Below, piece by piece: positions 23,872 to 31,264 of a stretch of 42,673 nucleotides of DNA. The notes under the pieces are model-generated. The model was not told the origin of the DNA, searched no databases, and saw nothing but the letters and a program-made list of their open reading frames with translations. Both the position numbers and the translations under genes were made by a program. Within the stretch, counting starts at the first letter, position 1. Each line of letters opens with the position of its first letter. The stretch is from Actinomycetota bacterium (GTDB lineage: Bacteria; Actinomycetota; Thermoleophilia; Miltoncostaeales; Miltoncostaeaceae): assembly GCA_016870155.1 (NCBI GenBank), contig VGCE01000011.1, positions 1-42,673 on the forward strand. Direction: 5' to 3'.

Positions 23872-24495
23872 ATGGCGACGGCACCGACCGGCAGGCAGGC
23901 CGAGATCCTGGCCTTCATCGAGGACCACGTGGAGCGGCACGGCTATCCGCCTACCGTGCGCGAGATCGGCCGGGGGGTGGGCCTGGCGTCGCCGTCCACC
24001 GTGCACCGCCACCTCGAGAAGCTCGAGGAGGGCGGCCACCTGCGGCGCGACCCGTCGAAGCCCCGCGCCATGCTGGTGGGGCTGCCGGGTGGAAGGCAGG
24101 CCGCCTCCGCCAAGCAGGCCGCCTCCGCCGCGCCGGCGCCCATGACGCTGCCGCTGCTGGGCGCCGTGGCCGCCGGCGCGCCCATACTCGCCGACGAGCA
24201 CGTGGAGGATCACGTGGCGGCCCCGTTCGCGGCCGACTACCTGCTGAGGGTGCAGGGCGACTCGATGGTCAACGCGGGAATCCTCGACGGCGACCTGGTG
24301 GCCGTGAAGCAGCAGGACGACGTGCGCGACGGGCAGATCGTGGTGGCGCTGCTGGAGGACGAGGCCACCGTGAAGCGCGCGTACCGCGAGTCCGGCGGCG
24401 TGCGGCTGGAGGCCGAGAACGAGGCCTACGACCCCATCCGCAGTCCCGATATCAGGGTGATCGGACGGGTCGTGGGCGTGATGCGCGACCTCTAG
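23872..24495 (+). CDS. lexA: LexA repressor
   Basis: SOS-response repressor of 207 residues that cleaves itself when RecA filaments form. The N-terminal winged helix (1-70) has RQAEILAFIEDHVERHGYPP and the recognition helix SPSTVHRHLEKLEEGG. The linker is Ala-rich (AASAKQAASAAPAP). The protease domain holds the cleavage site Ala101-Gly102 (AVAAGAPI), the nucleophile Ser131 (VQGDSMVNAGI) and the general base Lys168 (EATVKRAY). ATG 23872 fits family length. A canonical SOS box lies in its promoter, so it represses itself. It is transcribed away from tRNA-Leu and towards rnpB. Confidence 0.97.
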   Translation: MATAPTGRQAEILAFIEDHVERHGYPPTVREIGRGVGLASPSTVHRHLEKLEEGGHLRRDPSKPRAMLVGLPGGRQAASAKQAASAAPAPMTLPLLGAVAAGAPILADEHVEDHVAAPFAADYLLRVQGDSMVNAGILDGDLVAVKQQDDVRDGQIVVALLEDEATVKRAYRESGGVRLEAENEAYDPIRSPDIRVIGRVVGVMRDL

Positions 24496-24500
24496 CGCGA

Positions 24501-24506
24501 TACCCT
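24501..24506 (+). promoter_or_regulatory. rnpB -10 box
   Basis: TACCCT is six bases upstream of the predicted first base of RNase P RNA (24513). Because the RNA 5' end can be placed from its P1 helix, this pair calibrates the promoter-to-start distance used for the leaderless genes elsewhere in the window. Confidence 0.45.
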
Positions 24507-24512
24507 CCGCCT

Positions 24513-24838
24513 GCGAGCCAGGCAGTCGCGGGGCCTCACGGCCTCGAGGAAAGTCCGGACACCGCAGAGCAAGGGTGCTGGCTAGCGGCCAGCCGGGGAA
24601 ACCCGAGGGAAAGTGCCACAGAAACGAAACCGCCTCTTCGGGGGTAAGGGTGAAAAGGTGCGGTAAGAGCGCACCAGCGGTCCGGTGACGGGCCGGCTGG
24701 GTAAACCCCACCAGGTGCAAGGCCGAACAGGGACGACATCAGGTTGCTCGCCGAGTCCCGGGTAGGCCGCATGAGGCGTCCGGCAACGGACGTCCCAGAT
24801 GGATGACTGCCCACGACAGAATCCGGCTTACGGCTCGC
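24513..24838 (+). ncRNA. rnpB: RNase P RNA, class A
   Basis: Catalytic RNA that removes 5' leaders from pre-tRNAs. The ends pair as P1 (GCGAGCC 24513-24519 with GGCTCGC 24832-24838). Conserved class A blocks are in order: GAGGAAAGTCCGGAC near 24545, the AGGGAAAGTGCCACAGAAA region near 24608, GGTAAACCCCA near 24699, and ACAGAATCCGGCTTA near 24816 (the 3' conserved segment). Length of about 326 nt is normal for an actinobacterial rnpB. A strong terminator follows directly. The RNA lies 17 bases after lexA but has its own -10-like box. Confidence 0.97.
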
Positions 24839-24842
24839 TAAC

Positions 24843-24868
24843 CCGAGGGCCCCGCAAGGGGCCCTCGG
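24843..24868 (+). terminator. rnpB terminator
   Basis: A perfect 11-bp stem (24843-24853 with 24858-24868) capped by a GCAA tetraloop directly follows rnpB. No U tract is visible after it, as is common in GC-rich genomes. Confidence 0.7.
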
Positions 24869-24947
24869 CATGTGCGCGATCGGCCACGGCACGCCGCGGT
24901 GAGCCCTCGCCGTACGCGCGTGGCGCGCGACCCGTGCGGGCCCGGCG

Positions 24948-25736
24948 CTAGGCCTGCGCGGGCGCCAGGGGCGGCGGATCCTGGTCGGCGAGCGGGTCGA
25001 GGCCCTCGGCCATTCCGCGCACCAGGCCTGCTGTGATTGCCTCCACCACCGCGCGCAGCACGTCAACCGAGCCGTCCTCGATCCCGACGCCGGCATCGCG
25101 GGCGATGATGGCCTCGGCGAGCACCGCGGCCGACAGGCGCCGGTCGCGCAGGATCACCTCCACCTCCTGACCGCGGACCACCCCGCGCAGGCCGGTAGCC
25201 TCGGCGCGCTCGTCCAGCTGCCCGAGGCGCCCGGTCTCGAGCGCCCGGGCAAGCGGGCGAACGTAGCGCTGCGCATCGTGCAGGGCGGCCGTCGCGCTCG
25301 GGGCCGGCACGGGCAACCCGGGGGCGCTGGCGGGGTGCTCGCGCAGGCGCTGGGCCACGGCCTCGGTGCGGGATGTCAGGTGGCGTGCCATGAGCGGGCA
25401 CGGAATGAACTCCAGGTCGGCTGGCACGGCCTTCACCGATCGCGGCGGCGGGGCATCCGCGCTGCGCAGCCAGTCGGCGAGCTCCTCCACCTCGAACCTG
25501 CGATGGCCGCCGGCGGTGCGATGGCACGGCACGCGTCCGGAGTCGGCCCACAGCCTGATGGTGGGCACGCTCACCCCGAGCATGGCCGCGGCCTCGCTGG
25601 TGGTCAGGGTGCGGCGATCGGGTGCGAGGTGGCGCTCCCGCACCCCGAGCCAGCGGCGCGCCGAGCGGCCCGGCTGGTCGTCGCCGGTTCCCAAGGGGCG
25701 ATCAGCCCCCGTCGCGGAACGACCTGCCCCGGGCAT
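24948..25736 (-). CDS. MerR/excisionase-type DNA-binding protein
   Basis: A DNA-binding protein of about 262 residues. Residues 44-92 form a MerR-like or excisionase-like winged HTH: TTSEAAAMLGVSVPTIRLWA then the wing RVPCHRTAGGHRRF, as in BldC and phage excisionases. The C-terminal 150 residues (SRTEAVAQRLREHP, YVRPLARALETGRLGQL, EVIGEV-free helical segments and VEAITAGLVRGMAEGLDPL) are helical, possibly for dimerisation or ligand binding. ATG 25736 overlaps the upstream small membrane gene by 35 bases; internal GTG 25643, just before the HTH, is an alternative start. No phage genes are beside it, so a chromosomal regulator is more likely than an excisionase. Confidence 0.82.
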   Translation of the reverse strand: MPGAGRSATGADRPLGTGDDQPGRSARRWLGVRERHLAPDRRTLTTSEAAAMLGVSVPTIRLWADSGRVPCHRTAGGHRRFEVEELADWLRSADAPPPRSVKAVPADLEFIPCPLMARHLTSRTEAVAQRLREHPASAPGLPVPAPSATAALHDAQRYVRPLARALETGRLGQLDERAEATGLRGVVRGQEVEVILRDRRLSAAVLAEAIIARDAGVGIEDGSVDVLRAVVEAITAGLVRGMAEGLDPLADQDPPPLAPAQA

Positions 25737-25905
25737 CCCACAGCATGGCGACGACGATCACGAGCACCATGCATATCGCAGCCACCGCGAGGGCGACCCC
25801 CAGGCGCGCGCCCGCCGACCAGCCGATGGCCGTGACGGCCACGCCCACGAGCACGGCGGCCACCCATGCGATGGCATCGACGCGGCTGAATCCGAGGGGC
25901 CACAT
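25702..25905 (-). CDS. Small two-helix membrane protein, unknown
   Basis: A 67-residue protein with two hydrophobic helices (about 11-28 and 35-53) and a basic C-terminus (DARGRSFRDGG). ATG 25905 has TATCCT (25912-25917, read on the minus strand) six bases upstream, so it likely has a leaderless mRNA. It precedes and overlaps the HTH regulator gene, suggesting co-expression. The family was not recognised. Confidence 0.55.
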   Translation of the reverse strand: MWPLGFSRVDAIAWVAAVLVGVAVTAIGWSAGARLGVALAVAAICMVLVIVVAMLWDARGRSFRDGG

Positions 25906-25947
25906 GCCGTGAGGATACGCGCCTGTGTCGCGAGCTGATGCGATCGG

Positions 25948-26796
25948 TCAGGCGGCAACGGGCGGGCGGGCGCCGGCCCGGAGCTTGACGGAACCGGCGA
26001 TCGCGCCGATGGCATCGAGCACCTCGCCAATGACCTCGGTGCCGGTCGATGCCACGGGGTCCCGCGGCCAGGCCGCCGAGAGGCGCGCCACCGTGGCCCG
26101 TGCCAGCGCGAGCGGTCCGGCGTCGGTGCCGCCGCCGCGCGAGAGGGCGAACAGCGCGCCCGTCACCTGGTCCATGGCATGGGCCACCGACACCGGGTGG
26201 TCGCCATCGGCGAGGAGCGTGACCAGCACTGGCCCGGTGCCCGGCACGCCGTCGTCGCCGGCCACCAGGGCCGCTGCCCGCCACACGGCATCGGCTGTGG
26301 CGGGCTCGGCCCGGGCCACGTCGGCGCACGCCATGAGCAGTGCGCTCATCCATCCCGCTCGCGGCAGGAACGTGCCCAGGCGCATGGCGTGCCAGCGCTC
26401 GTCGCGCGGCATGGCATCTGCGGCGAGCCCGCGCACGGCCGCGACCTCGCGGCGCACGGCCACTGCAGCGCCGCGCGGGTCGAGTGCATTGGCCCCGCCC
26501 GCTTGGGCGCGTGCCACTCCTGCCGCATGCGCGAGGGCGTCGGCCACGTCGGCGGGCAGCGCGCCCCTGGCGGATGCGGCCACGAGGGCGGCCTGCTGCA
26601 GATGACGTGCCGCCAGGGCGCCCCCCGTGCCCACGGGCGGCACGAGGCCCTCGGGGCCTGCCGCCGCGAGCGCCGAGAATGTGGCTGCGGGCCCGGGGCC
26701 ATTGCGCGCGGCACGGGCACGCGCTCCCAGCACCCGCGCGGATGCGTCGGCCCGCTCGAGCGCCATCGCGATCTCGTATGCGCTCGACGGGCTCAT
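25948..26796 (-). CDS. Alpha-helical protein, possible alpha-E (DUF403) relative
   Basis: A 282-residue wholly helical protein. Two features recall the alpha-E superfamily: the N-terminal AYEIAMALERADASARVLGA with an Glu-Arg pair, and DERWHAMRLGTFLPRAGWMS in the middle, where the family has a second ER motif. The N-terminal part has lost some of the usual residues, and the partner genes found with alpha-E proteins (ATP-grasp, transglutaminase) are absent. ATG 26796 has TAGCGT (26803-26808 on the minus strand) six bases upstream. Divergent from bcp. Function unknown; the assignment is tentative. Confidence 0.6.
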   Translation of the reverse strand: MSPSSAYEIAMALERADASARVLGARARAARNGPGPAATFSALAAAGPEGLVPPVGTGGALAARHLQQAALVAASARGALPADVADALAHAAGVARAQAGGANALDPRGAAVAVRREVAAVRGLAADAMPRDERWHAMRLGTFLPRAGWMSALLMACADVARAEPATADAVWRAAALVAGDDGVPGTGPVLVTLLADGDHPVSVAHAMDQVTGALFALSRGGGTDAGPLALARATVARLSAAWPRDPVASTGTEVIGEVLDAIGAIAGSVKLRAGARPPVAA

Positions 26797-26959
26797 GGTG
26801 TGACGCTATGGCCCCGGTCGCGGGCGCACCTCATACCGGTGTCCAATCCGGGAGGCCCGCGGTTGTACGCGCAACGCAAGTGGGGTGGCAGGTCACGAGC
26901 CGCGGGGGATGCGCCGTTGCCGGTGGGAATGCCCCATGTGGCGGCGTAGCGTGGTCAAG

Positions 26960-27421
26960 GTGCCACGACTCAAGCCCGGACAGCCCGCCCCCGACTTCAC
27001 CCTGCCGTCCGATGGCGGGGACGACATCACCCTCTCGTCGCTGCGCGGCAATCCGGTCGTGCTGGTCTTCTATCCGAAGGCCATGACCTCGGGATGCACG
27101 CAGCAGGCCTGCGGGTTCCGCGATGCGCTGTCGTCGTTCGCGAAGATCGACGCCGCCGTGCTGATGATCAGCCCCGACCCGGTGAAGCAGCTCGTGAAGT
27201 TCCGGGAGAAGGAGGGGCTCACGTTCCCGCTTTTGTCGGATGAGTCGCACGACGCGCTCGAGGCCTATGGCGTATGGGTGGAGAAGTCGATGTACGGCCG
27301 CACCTACATGGGGGTGGAGCGCAGCACCTTCATTGTGGGCCCCGACGGCGTGCTGCAACACGCCGACTACAAGGTGAAGCCGGGCGGCGACGCCGAGAGG
27401 GTCATCGGGCTCATCGCGTAG
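26960..27421 (+). CDS. bcp: Thiol peroxidase, Bcp/PrxQ-type peroxiredoxin
   Basis: Reduces hydrogen peroxide and organic hydroperoxides with electrons from thioredoxin. The 153-residue protein has RLKPGQPAPDFTLP, the peroxidatic Cys46 and resolving Cys51 in TSGCTQQACGFRD (canonical P/S-GCT..AC spacing of 2-Cys PrxQ), and the VERSTFIVGPDG segment. The residue before SGC is Thr, and the usual Pro is replaced by Ser. GTG 26960 is chosen because it gives the standard N-terminus and lies seven bases after TAGCGT (26947-26952), so it is likely leaderless; ATG 26936 and GTG 26951 are alternatives. A nitroreductase gene follows. Confidence 0.93.
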   Translation: MPRLKPGQPAPDFTLPSDGGDDITLSSLRGNPVVLVFYPKAMTSGCTQQACGFRDALSSFAKIDAAVLMISPDPVKQLVKFREKEGLTFPLLSDESHDALEAYGVWVEKSMYGRTYMGVERSTFIVGPDGVLQHADYKVKPGGDAERVIGLIA

Positions 27422-27513
27422 GGCCCCCTCGCGTCGGCGATGCGGTGGGGGGCACGCGACCGCTCGTGGCACCGTATTCTTTCCTTGACCCCGAATTGGA
27501 GCGAGGTGGGGAA

Positions 27514-28170
27514 GTGGACGTCTTCGAGGCAATTCGCAAGCGCAAGGCCGTGCGTAGCTACACCGACAGGCCGGTGGCCGACGAGGTGCTCGACAAGGTG
27601 CTGCGCGCCGCGCTGTCGGCTCCCACGGGCAGCGGATCGCAGGCCTGGGGCCTGCTGGTGGTGCGCGACGATGCCAAGCGCCGGGAGATCGCCGACCTGA
27701 TCATCGCCGGCGGCGCCACGTACTTCGCCGCCATGCGCCCCATGCGCGATGCCACGCCCGAGGAGCACGAGAAGCAATGCGTGGAGTACGCCGAGCAGAT
27801 CCTGCCCACATACCGCATCGCGCCCGTGTGGGTGCTCGGCCTGCTGGTGCCGCGCAACAACTACCCCGAGGCCATGGCCGAGGGCGGATACGTGGACGAT
27901 CTCCTCTCCATCGCGTTTGCCATGGAGAACCTGTTCGTGGCGGCCCGCGCCGAGGGCCTCGGCACCGTTCCCACCTCGGCATTCCAGAGGTTCGAGAAGG
28001 ATCGCCTGCGGCAGATCGTGGGGCTGCCGGACGAGGTGGACCCGGTGCTCGTGACCCCGCTCGGCTACCCCGAGTCGTTCCCCGAGGGCCTTCCGCCCGC
28101 GCTCAAGCGCACCTACCGCGGCTGGAAGTCGCTGGTGCACGACGATGCGTGGGGCAACACCCGCGACTGA
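27514..28170 (+). CDS. Nitroreductase-family flavoprotein
   Basis: A 218-residue FMN-dependent oxidoreductase. The N-terminal AIRKRKAVRSYTDRPV is the standard FMN-phosphate contact, followed by LRAALSAPTGSGSQAWGL (the SAPSx.N/Q.QPW type motif) and the C-terminal LGYP segment. Members reduce nitroaromatics, quinones or thiazole intermediates; the substrate is open. GTG 27514 has GAGGTGGGG upstream, and TATTCT at 27475-27480 is a plausible -10 box with a short leader. It is followed after 25 bases by a rhodanese gene with its own strong ribosome-binding site, probably one transcript. Confidence 0.9.
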   Translation: MDVFEAIRKRKAVRSYTDRPVADEVLDKVLRAALSAPTGSGSQAWGLLVVRDDAKRREIADLIIAGGATYFAAMRPMRDATPEEHEKQCVEYAEQILPTYRIAPVWVLGLLVPRNNYPEAMAEGGYVDDLLSIAFAMENLFVAARAEGLGTVPTSAFQRFEKDRLRQIVGLPDEVDPVLVTPLGYPESFPEGLPPALKRTYRGWKSLVHDDAWGNTRD

Positions 28171-28195
28171 CCGCTGATCCGAGGAGGACGCTTTC

Positions 28196-28537
28196 GTGGC
28201 ATGGGATGACATCGCGCAGTGGCAGCCGCAGGACCTCTTTGCGTCGCTGCGCATGGGCGACAAGGTGCAGCCGGTGGACTGCCGCGAGTTCTCGTGGCGC
28301 GAGGCCGAGACCAAGGTGAAGGGGGCGACCCGCATCGACCCGATGTCGTTCACCTCCGAGATCGACTCCCTGCCCACCGACAAGGAGATCGTCTTCTACT
28401 GCGATCGCCCGGGTGAGGCCACGAGCATGAAGATCGCCCTCACGGCGTTCGACAGGGGCTACACGCGCCTGGGGGTGCTGGTGGGGGGATTCGACGCCTG
28501 GGTGGCGGCGGACTACCCCGTGGAACCCAAGGAGTAG
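28196..28537 (+). CDS. Rhodanese-like sulfurtransferase
   Basis: A single-domain rhodanese of 113 residues. The active-site Cys (FYCDRPGEATS) sits at the head of the loop before a helix. Upstream VDCREFSW is the CH2A-type motif with Asp/Cys and Arg; VLVGGFDAWVAADYPVE is the typical GG.AW end. The loop is close to the six-residue length of active rhodaneses, so sulfur transfer from thiosulfate or a persulfide is possible. GTG 28196 follows GAGGAGG. It likely shares a transcript with the upstream nitroreductase. Confidence 0.88.
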   Translation: MAWDDIAQWQPQDLFASLRMGDKVQPVDCREFSWREAETKVKGATRIDPMSFTSEIDSLPTDKEIVFYCDRPGEATSMKIALTAFDRGYTRLGVLVGGFDAWVAADYPVEPKE

Positions 28538-28562
28538 TCCACGGGCGCCTCGGCGTCGCGAA

Positions 28563-28880
28563 CTAGCGCTTGGGGGTCAGGCCATAGGTCTGCTCGAGCC
28601 ATTGCGGCAGGATGGCCGCAATGCCGCGGATGAGCAGTTCGCGCTCCGAGACGGCCACGCGCGCGGCGACCGACAGCACGAGCTGGCCCTCGTCGCTGCG
28701 CACGCCCTTGACTCCCGAGATCATGTCGTCGGCCTCGGCCTTGTTGTAGACCATGGCGCGCGCGGCCATGGGCCAGTGGTCCTTGGTCCAGTCGATGAGC
28801 GCCTGCTCGAGGTCGCTGGGCTCGTACTCGAAGAACGCTCGCTGGAGCTCGTTGGGCGTGGGGTCGCTGTCGCGCGGCAT
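28563..28880 (-). CDS. Hypothetical protein, about 105 residues
   Basis: A small acidic/mixed protein (start MPRDSDPTPNELQRAF; middle WTKDHWPMAARAMVYNKAE; end QWLEQTYGLTPKR). It is mainly helical with no cysteines, signal peptide or membrane helix. ATG 28880 follows an AAGGAC Shine-Dalgarno-like sequence. Coding is supported by the strong start signal and by its neat fit between convergent rhodanese and divergent membrane gene. Family not recognised. Confidence 0.6.
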   Translation of the reverse strand: MPRDSDPTPNELQRAFFEYEPSDLEQALIDWTKDHWPMAARAMVYNKAEADDMISGVKGVRSDEGQLVLSVAARVAVSERELLIRGIAAILPQWLEQTYGLTPKR

Positions 28881-28930
28881 CTGACGTCCTTTGCGGGGCC
28901 GGTTGGCGGTTCGATGGGCAGAATAACCAT

Positions 28931-29458
28931 GTGAAGGACGCCAGCGCTACGCGACTCGGCGGCGCGCGAGGCCGCATGGTGCTGATGGCAGGGGCGCTCG
29001 CCCTCTGCGTGCTCGCCATCGTCGGCGCCAGCCTGGAATGGGGACGCCTCCTCGTGAACGGCCGCCTCGTGGAGGTGGAGGCCGGACTGTCGCTCTGGCA
29101 GGGCGTCACCGTGCTGGCGGCGGCGGCCGTCGGCGCCCTGGTGATGGCCTTCGCGGTGGCATCAGCCCGCGGTCGCGCTGCGGCGCTGGTGGCACTGGTG
29201 GCGGGCGTCGTGATCTGCATGGCATCCATCAGCGCGCTGTCGTGGTTGGTGACCCGCCCTGACGAACTCGCCGAGCAGGTGAAGGCCGCCGCCGCGGACA
29301 TCCCGCTCGTGGGGTACGTGGTGCCGTCCATCGAGAGCGTCGTCGGCCCCGGTGGCTGGATCGCCCTCGCTGCGGGCACGCTGATGGCGCTGGCCGGGCT
29401 GGTAGCCGTGGTGACGTGGGCGTGGCGCGGGCGCCGCCAGGGCACGGGAGAGGCCTGA
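28931..29458 (+). CDS. Four-helix membrane protein, unknown
   Basis: A 175-residue integral membrane protein with four hydrophobic helices (around 16-36, 60-78, 83-103 and 138-160) and short loops, ending in a basic tail (AWRGRRQGTGEA). This is the layout of small Trp-associated membrane proteins and related families, but no signature was recognised. GTG 28931 lies six bases after CAGAAT (28919-28924), another leaderless-type start. The stop overlaps the next gene by one base (TGATG), so the two are cotranscribed. Confidence 0.7.
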   Translation: MKDASATRLGGARGRMVLMAGALALCVLAIVGASLEWGRLLVNGRLVEVEAGLSLWQGVTVLAAAAVGALVMAFAVASARGRAAALVALVAGVVICMASISALSWLVTRPDELAEQVKAAAADIPLVGYVVPSIESVVGPGGWIALAAGTLMALAGLVAVVTWAWRGRRQGTGEA

Positions 29459-30354
29459 TGGCATCGCGCATCGCATCGCTGCTGCCCTCGGTGACCGAGA
29501 CGGTATGCGCGCTCGGCCTGCGCGACCGGCTCGTGGCGCGCAGTCACGAATGCGACTTCCCGCCCGGCCTCGGGGATGTGCCGGCCGTGACGTCCAGCAG
29601 GCTCCCCGCCGACGCGGTGACCCAGGCGCAGGTGGATGCCGCCGTCTCCGACGCCGCGCGCCAGGGCGAGGCCCTCTACGACGTGGATGCCCACCTGCTC
29701 GCCGGCCTGCGGCCCGACCTTGTGATCACCCAGTCGCTCTGCGACGTGTGCGCGGTGGCGGAAGGGGCCGTGCTGGCGGCCGTGCGGCACATCGATCCCC
29801 CGGCACGGGTGCTGTCGCTGGCGCCGGGCCGGCTCGACGAGGTGATCGCATCGGTGCAGGAGGTGGCCGATGCGGCCGGCGTGCCCGATGCCGGCCACGC
29901 CCTGGTGGCGTCGCTGCACGCGCGGCTCGACGCCGTGCGCGCACGCGTGGCGGGTCGCCCGCCGGTGCGCGTGGCGGCCGTGGAGTGGATCGACCCCCCG
30001 TGGTCGGCAGGGCACTGGGTGCCCGACCAGGTGGCTGCCGCGGGCGGGGTGGAGGTGCTGGTGGCGGCCGGGGCCCGGTCGGCCCGCGCCACCTGGGATG
30101 ACGTGGCGTCAGCCCGCCCCGACGTGGTGGTGCTCATGCCGTGCGGGCTTTCCATGCCCGAGGTGCTGGACCTGGCCGACGCCGTGCCGCCCATCCCCGT
30201 CCGCGTGGCCGCCGTGGATGCATCGGGGCTCTTCAGCCGCCCCGGCCCCCGGCTGGTGGACGGCGCCGAGGTGATGGCGCGCATGCTGCACCCCCTGCCG
30301 GGCGACCCCCCCGGCGGGGAGTCGTGGGCGTGGCTCGACGGCCGCGCGGGCTAG
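29458..30354 (+). CDS. BtuF-like substrate-binding protein without signal peptide
   Basis: A 298-residue protein of the periplasmic-binding-protein class III (helical backbone) fold seen in cobalamin/iron-siderophore binding proteins. Signatures: RIASLLPSVTETVCALGL near the start, VARSHECDFPPGLGDVPAVT, LVITQSLCDVCAV and DVVVLMPCG. No signal peptide or lipobox precedes it, and no ABC transporter genes are nearby, so it is probably cytosolic. Standalone members occur in many bacteria; ligand unknown, cobalamin-like cofactors are only a guess. ATG 29458 overlaps the previous stop by one base. The TAG stop overlaps a -10-like TAGACT for the next gene. Confidence 0.83.
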   Translation: MASRIASLLPSVTETVCALGLRDRLVARSHECDFPPGLGDVPAVTSSRLPADAVTQAQVDAAVSDAARQGEALYDVDAHLLAGLRPDLVITQSLCDVCAVAEGAVLAAVRHIDPPARVLSLAPGRLDEVIASVQEVADAAGVPDAGHALVASLHARLDAVRARVAGRPPVRVAAVEWIDPPWSAGHWVPDQVAAAGGVEVLVAAGARSARATWDDVASARPDVVVLMPCGLSMPEVLDLADAVPPIPVRVAAVDASGLFSRPGPRLVDGAEVMARMLHPLPGDPPGGESWAWLDGRAG

Positions 30355-30367
30355 ACTCGTCCCAGCC

Positions 30368-30643
30368 ATGAAGACCTTCATCCTCTTCGCGACGCTCAGC
30401 CCGCAGGGAATGCTGACCCTCCGCCACACGCCCGAGCGCCTGCTCGAGGTGAATCGCGAGATCGAGGACCTCGGGGGCCGCGTGCTGCAGCAGTGGGCCC
30501 TGCTGGGCTACTACGACTTCATGAGCGTCATCGAGGCCATGGATGAGATGGCCGCCGCGGACATCGCCGCCGAGCTCTCGGCCCGGGGCAGCGCCACGTT
30601 TGACACCATGACGGTGATGGACGTGGACGAGCTGTTCGCCTAG
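30368..30643 (+). CDS. GYD-domain protein
   Basis: A 91-residue protein of the GYD family (ferredoxin-like dimeric alpha-beta barrel relatives). It has FILFATLSPQGMLTLRHTPERL, then GYYDFMSVIEAMDE, the motif after which the family is named (here GYYD), and a final MTVMDVDELF. Function unknown; such proteins may bind ligands or serve as subunits. ATG 30368 lies ten bases after TAGACT (30352-30357), close to leaderless. It is probably transcribed on its own. Confidence 0.85.
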   Translation: MKTFILFATLSPQGMLTLRHTPERLLEVNREIEDLGGRVLQQWALLGYYDFMSVIEAMDEMAAADIAAELSARGSATFDTMTVMDVDELFA

Positions 30644-30661
30644 CCCACCCCGCGCGCGTCG

Positions 30662-30835
30662 CTAGCCGACGCGCCTCCATCTCTCGAAGTGGCACAGGGG
30701 GCACGCGGGCAGCACCAGCACGCCGTCGTTCTCTTCCGGCGAGGTGACCAGCAGGTCGCACTCGGCGCACCGGAATGATCCGGTCACCTCGTCCCCCACG
30801 TGGAGGAGGTCGGCGTCATCGACGTCCTGCGGCAT
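30662..30835 (-). CDS. Small zinc-ribbon protein (57 residues)
   Basis: A 57-residue open frame with an N-terminal acidic part (MPQDVDDADLLHVGDEV), then two knuckles FRCAECDLLV and PACPLCHFERW, which together make a four-Cys zinc site, and a basic end. ATG 30835 has GGGAGGA six bases upstream, a good ribosome-binding site. It is shorter than usual cutoffs and easily missed. Probably a zinc-binding accessory protein; partner unknown. Same strand as the next zinc-ribbon membrane protein. Confidence 0.72.
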   Translation of the reverse strand: MPQDVDDADLLHVGDEVTGSFRCAECDLLVTSPEENDGVLVLPACPLCHFERWRRVG

Positions 30836-30886
30836 CTGGTGTCCTCCCGCGCGCGGCGCGTGGGTCAGGGGAATTTCCCTCGGTGG

Positions 30887-31186
30887 CTAGATCGCGAGCG
30901 CGGCGACCAGGCTGGCGGCCGCGACGATGGCGAACAGCACGAGGCCGGCCGCGAGGAGGCGCGTCTCGGTGATCACGGGACGTCGCGCCTCGCCTGCGTG
31001 CGCGGGGCGCCAGTGGATGATGCGCTGCATGCGTCCCTCATGCACGGACCGCTCGCAGTACGGGCAGAAGGTGGCCGACTCGAGCAGGGGGAGCCCGCAC
31101 CGGTGGCAACCGGGTACATCCGAGTGATGGTGGTGTTGGAGATCCGACTCCGCGCGCACGTAAGGCTCCTTGGGTGATCCCGTCAC
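30887..31186 (-). CDS. Zinc-ribbon protein with C-terminal membrane anchor
   Basis: A 99-residue protein: an N-terminal stretch with a His cluster (LQHHHHSD), a four-Cys ribbon (GCHRCGLPLLESATFCPYC) and a hydrophobic C-terminal helix (LLAAGLVLFAIVAAASLVAALAI). It is therefore tail-anchored, with the zinc ribbon on the cytosolic side. GTG 31186 is the start; TATGCT about 14 bases upstream (minus strand) could be its -10 box. Ribbon plus tail anchor is common in proteins of unknown role. It lies next to another ribbon protein. Confidence 0.7.
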   Translation of the reverse strand: MTGSPKEPYVRAESDLQHHHHSDVPGCHRCGLPLLESATFCPYCERSVHEGRMQRIIHWRPAHAGEARRPVITETRLLAAGLVLFAIVAAASLVAALAI

Positions 31187-31264
31187 CGCGACGGAGGTGG
31201 AGCATACCCCCGCCGGGAGGAATTCGCGCCCCGGTGCCGACGGTGACCCGCCGAATCCGTCCGA

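Noticed and set aside
24948-25736. Phage excisionase as evidence of an integrated element
   Set aside because: The HTH fits, but the protein has a long C-terminal domain and no integrase, attachment-site repeat or phage genes lie near, so a chromosomal regulator is more likely.
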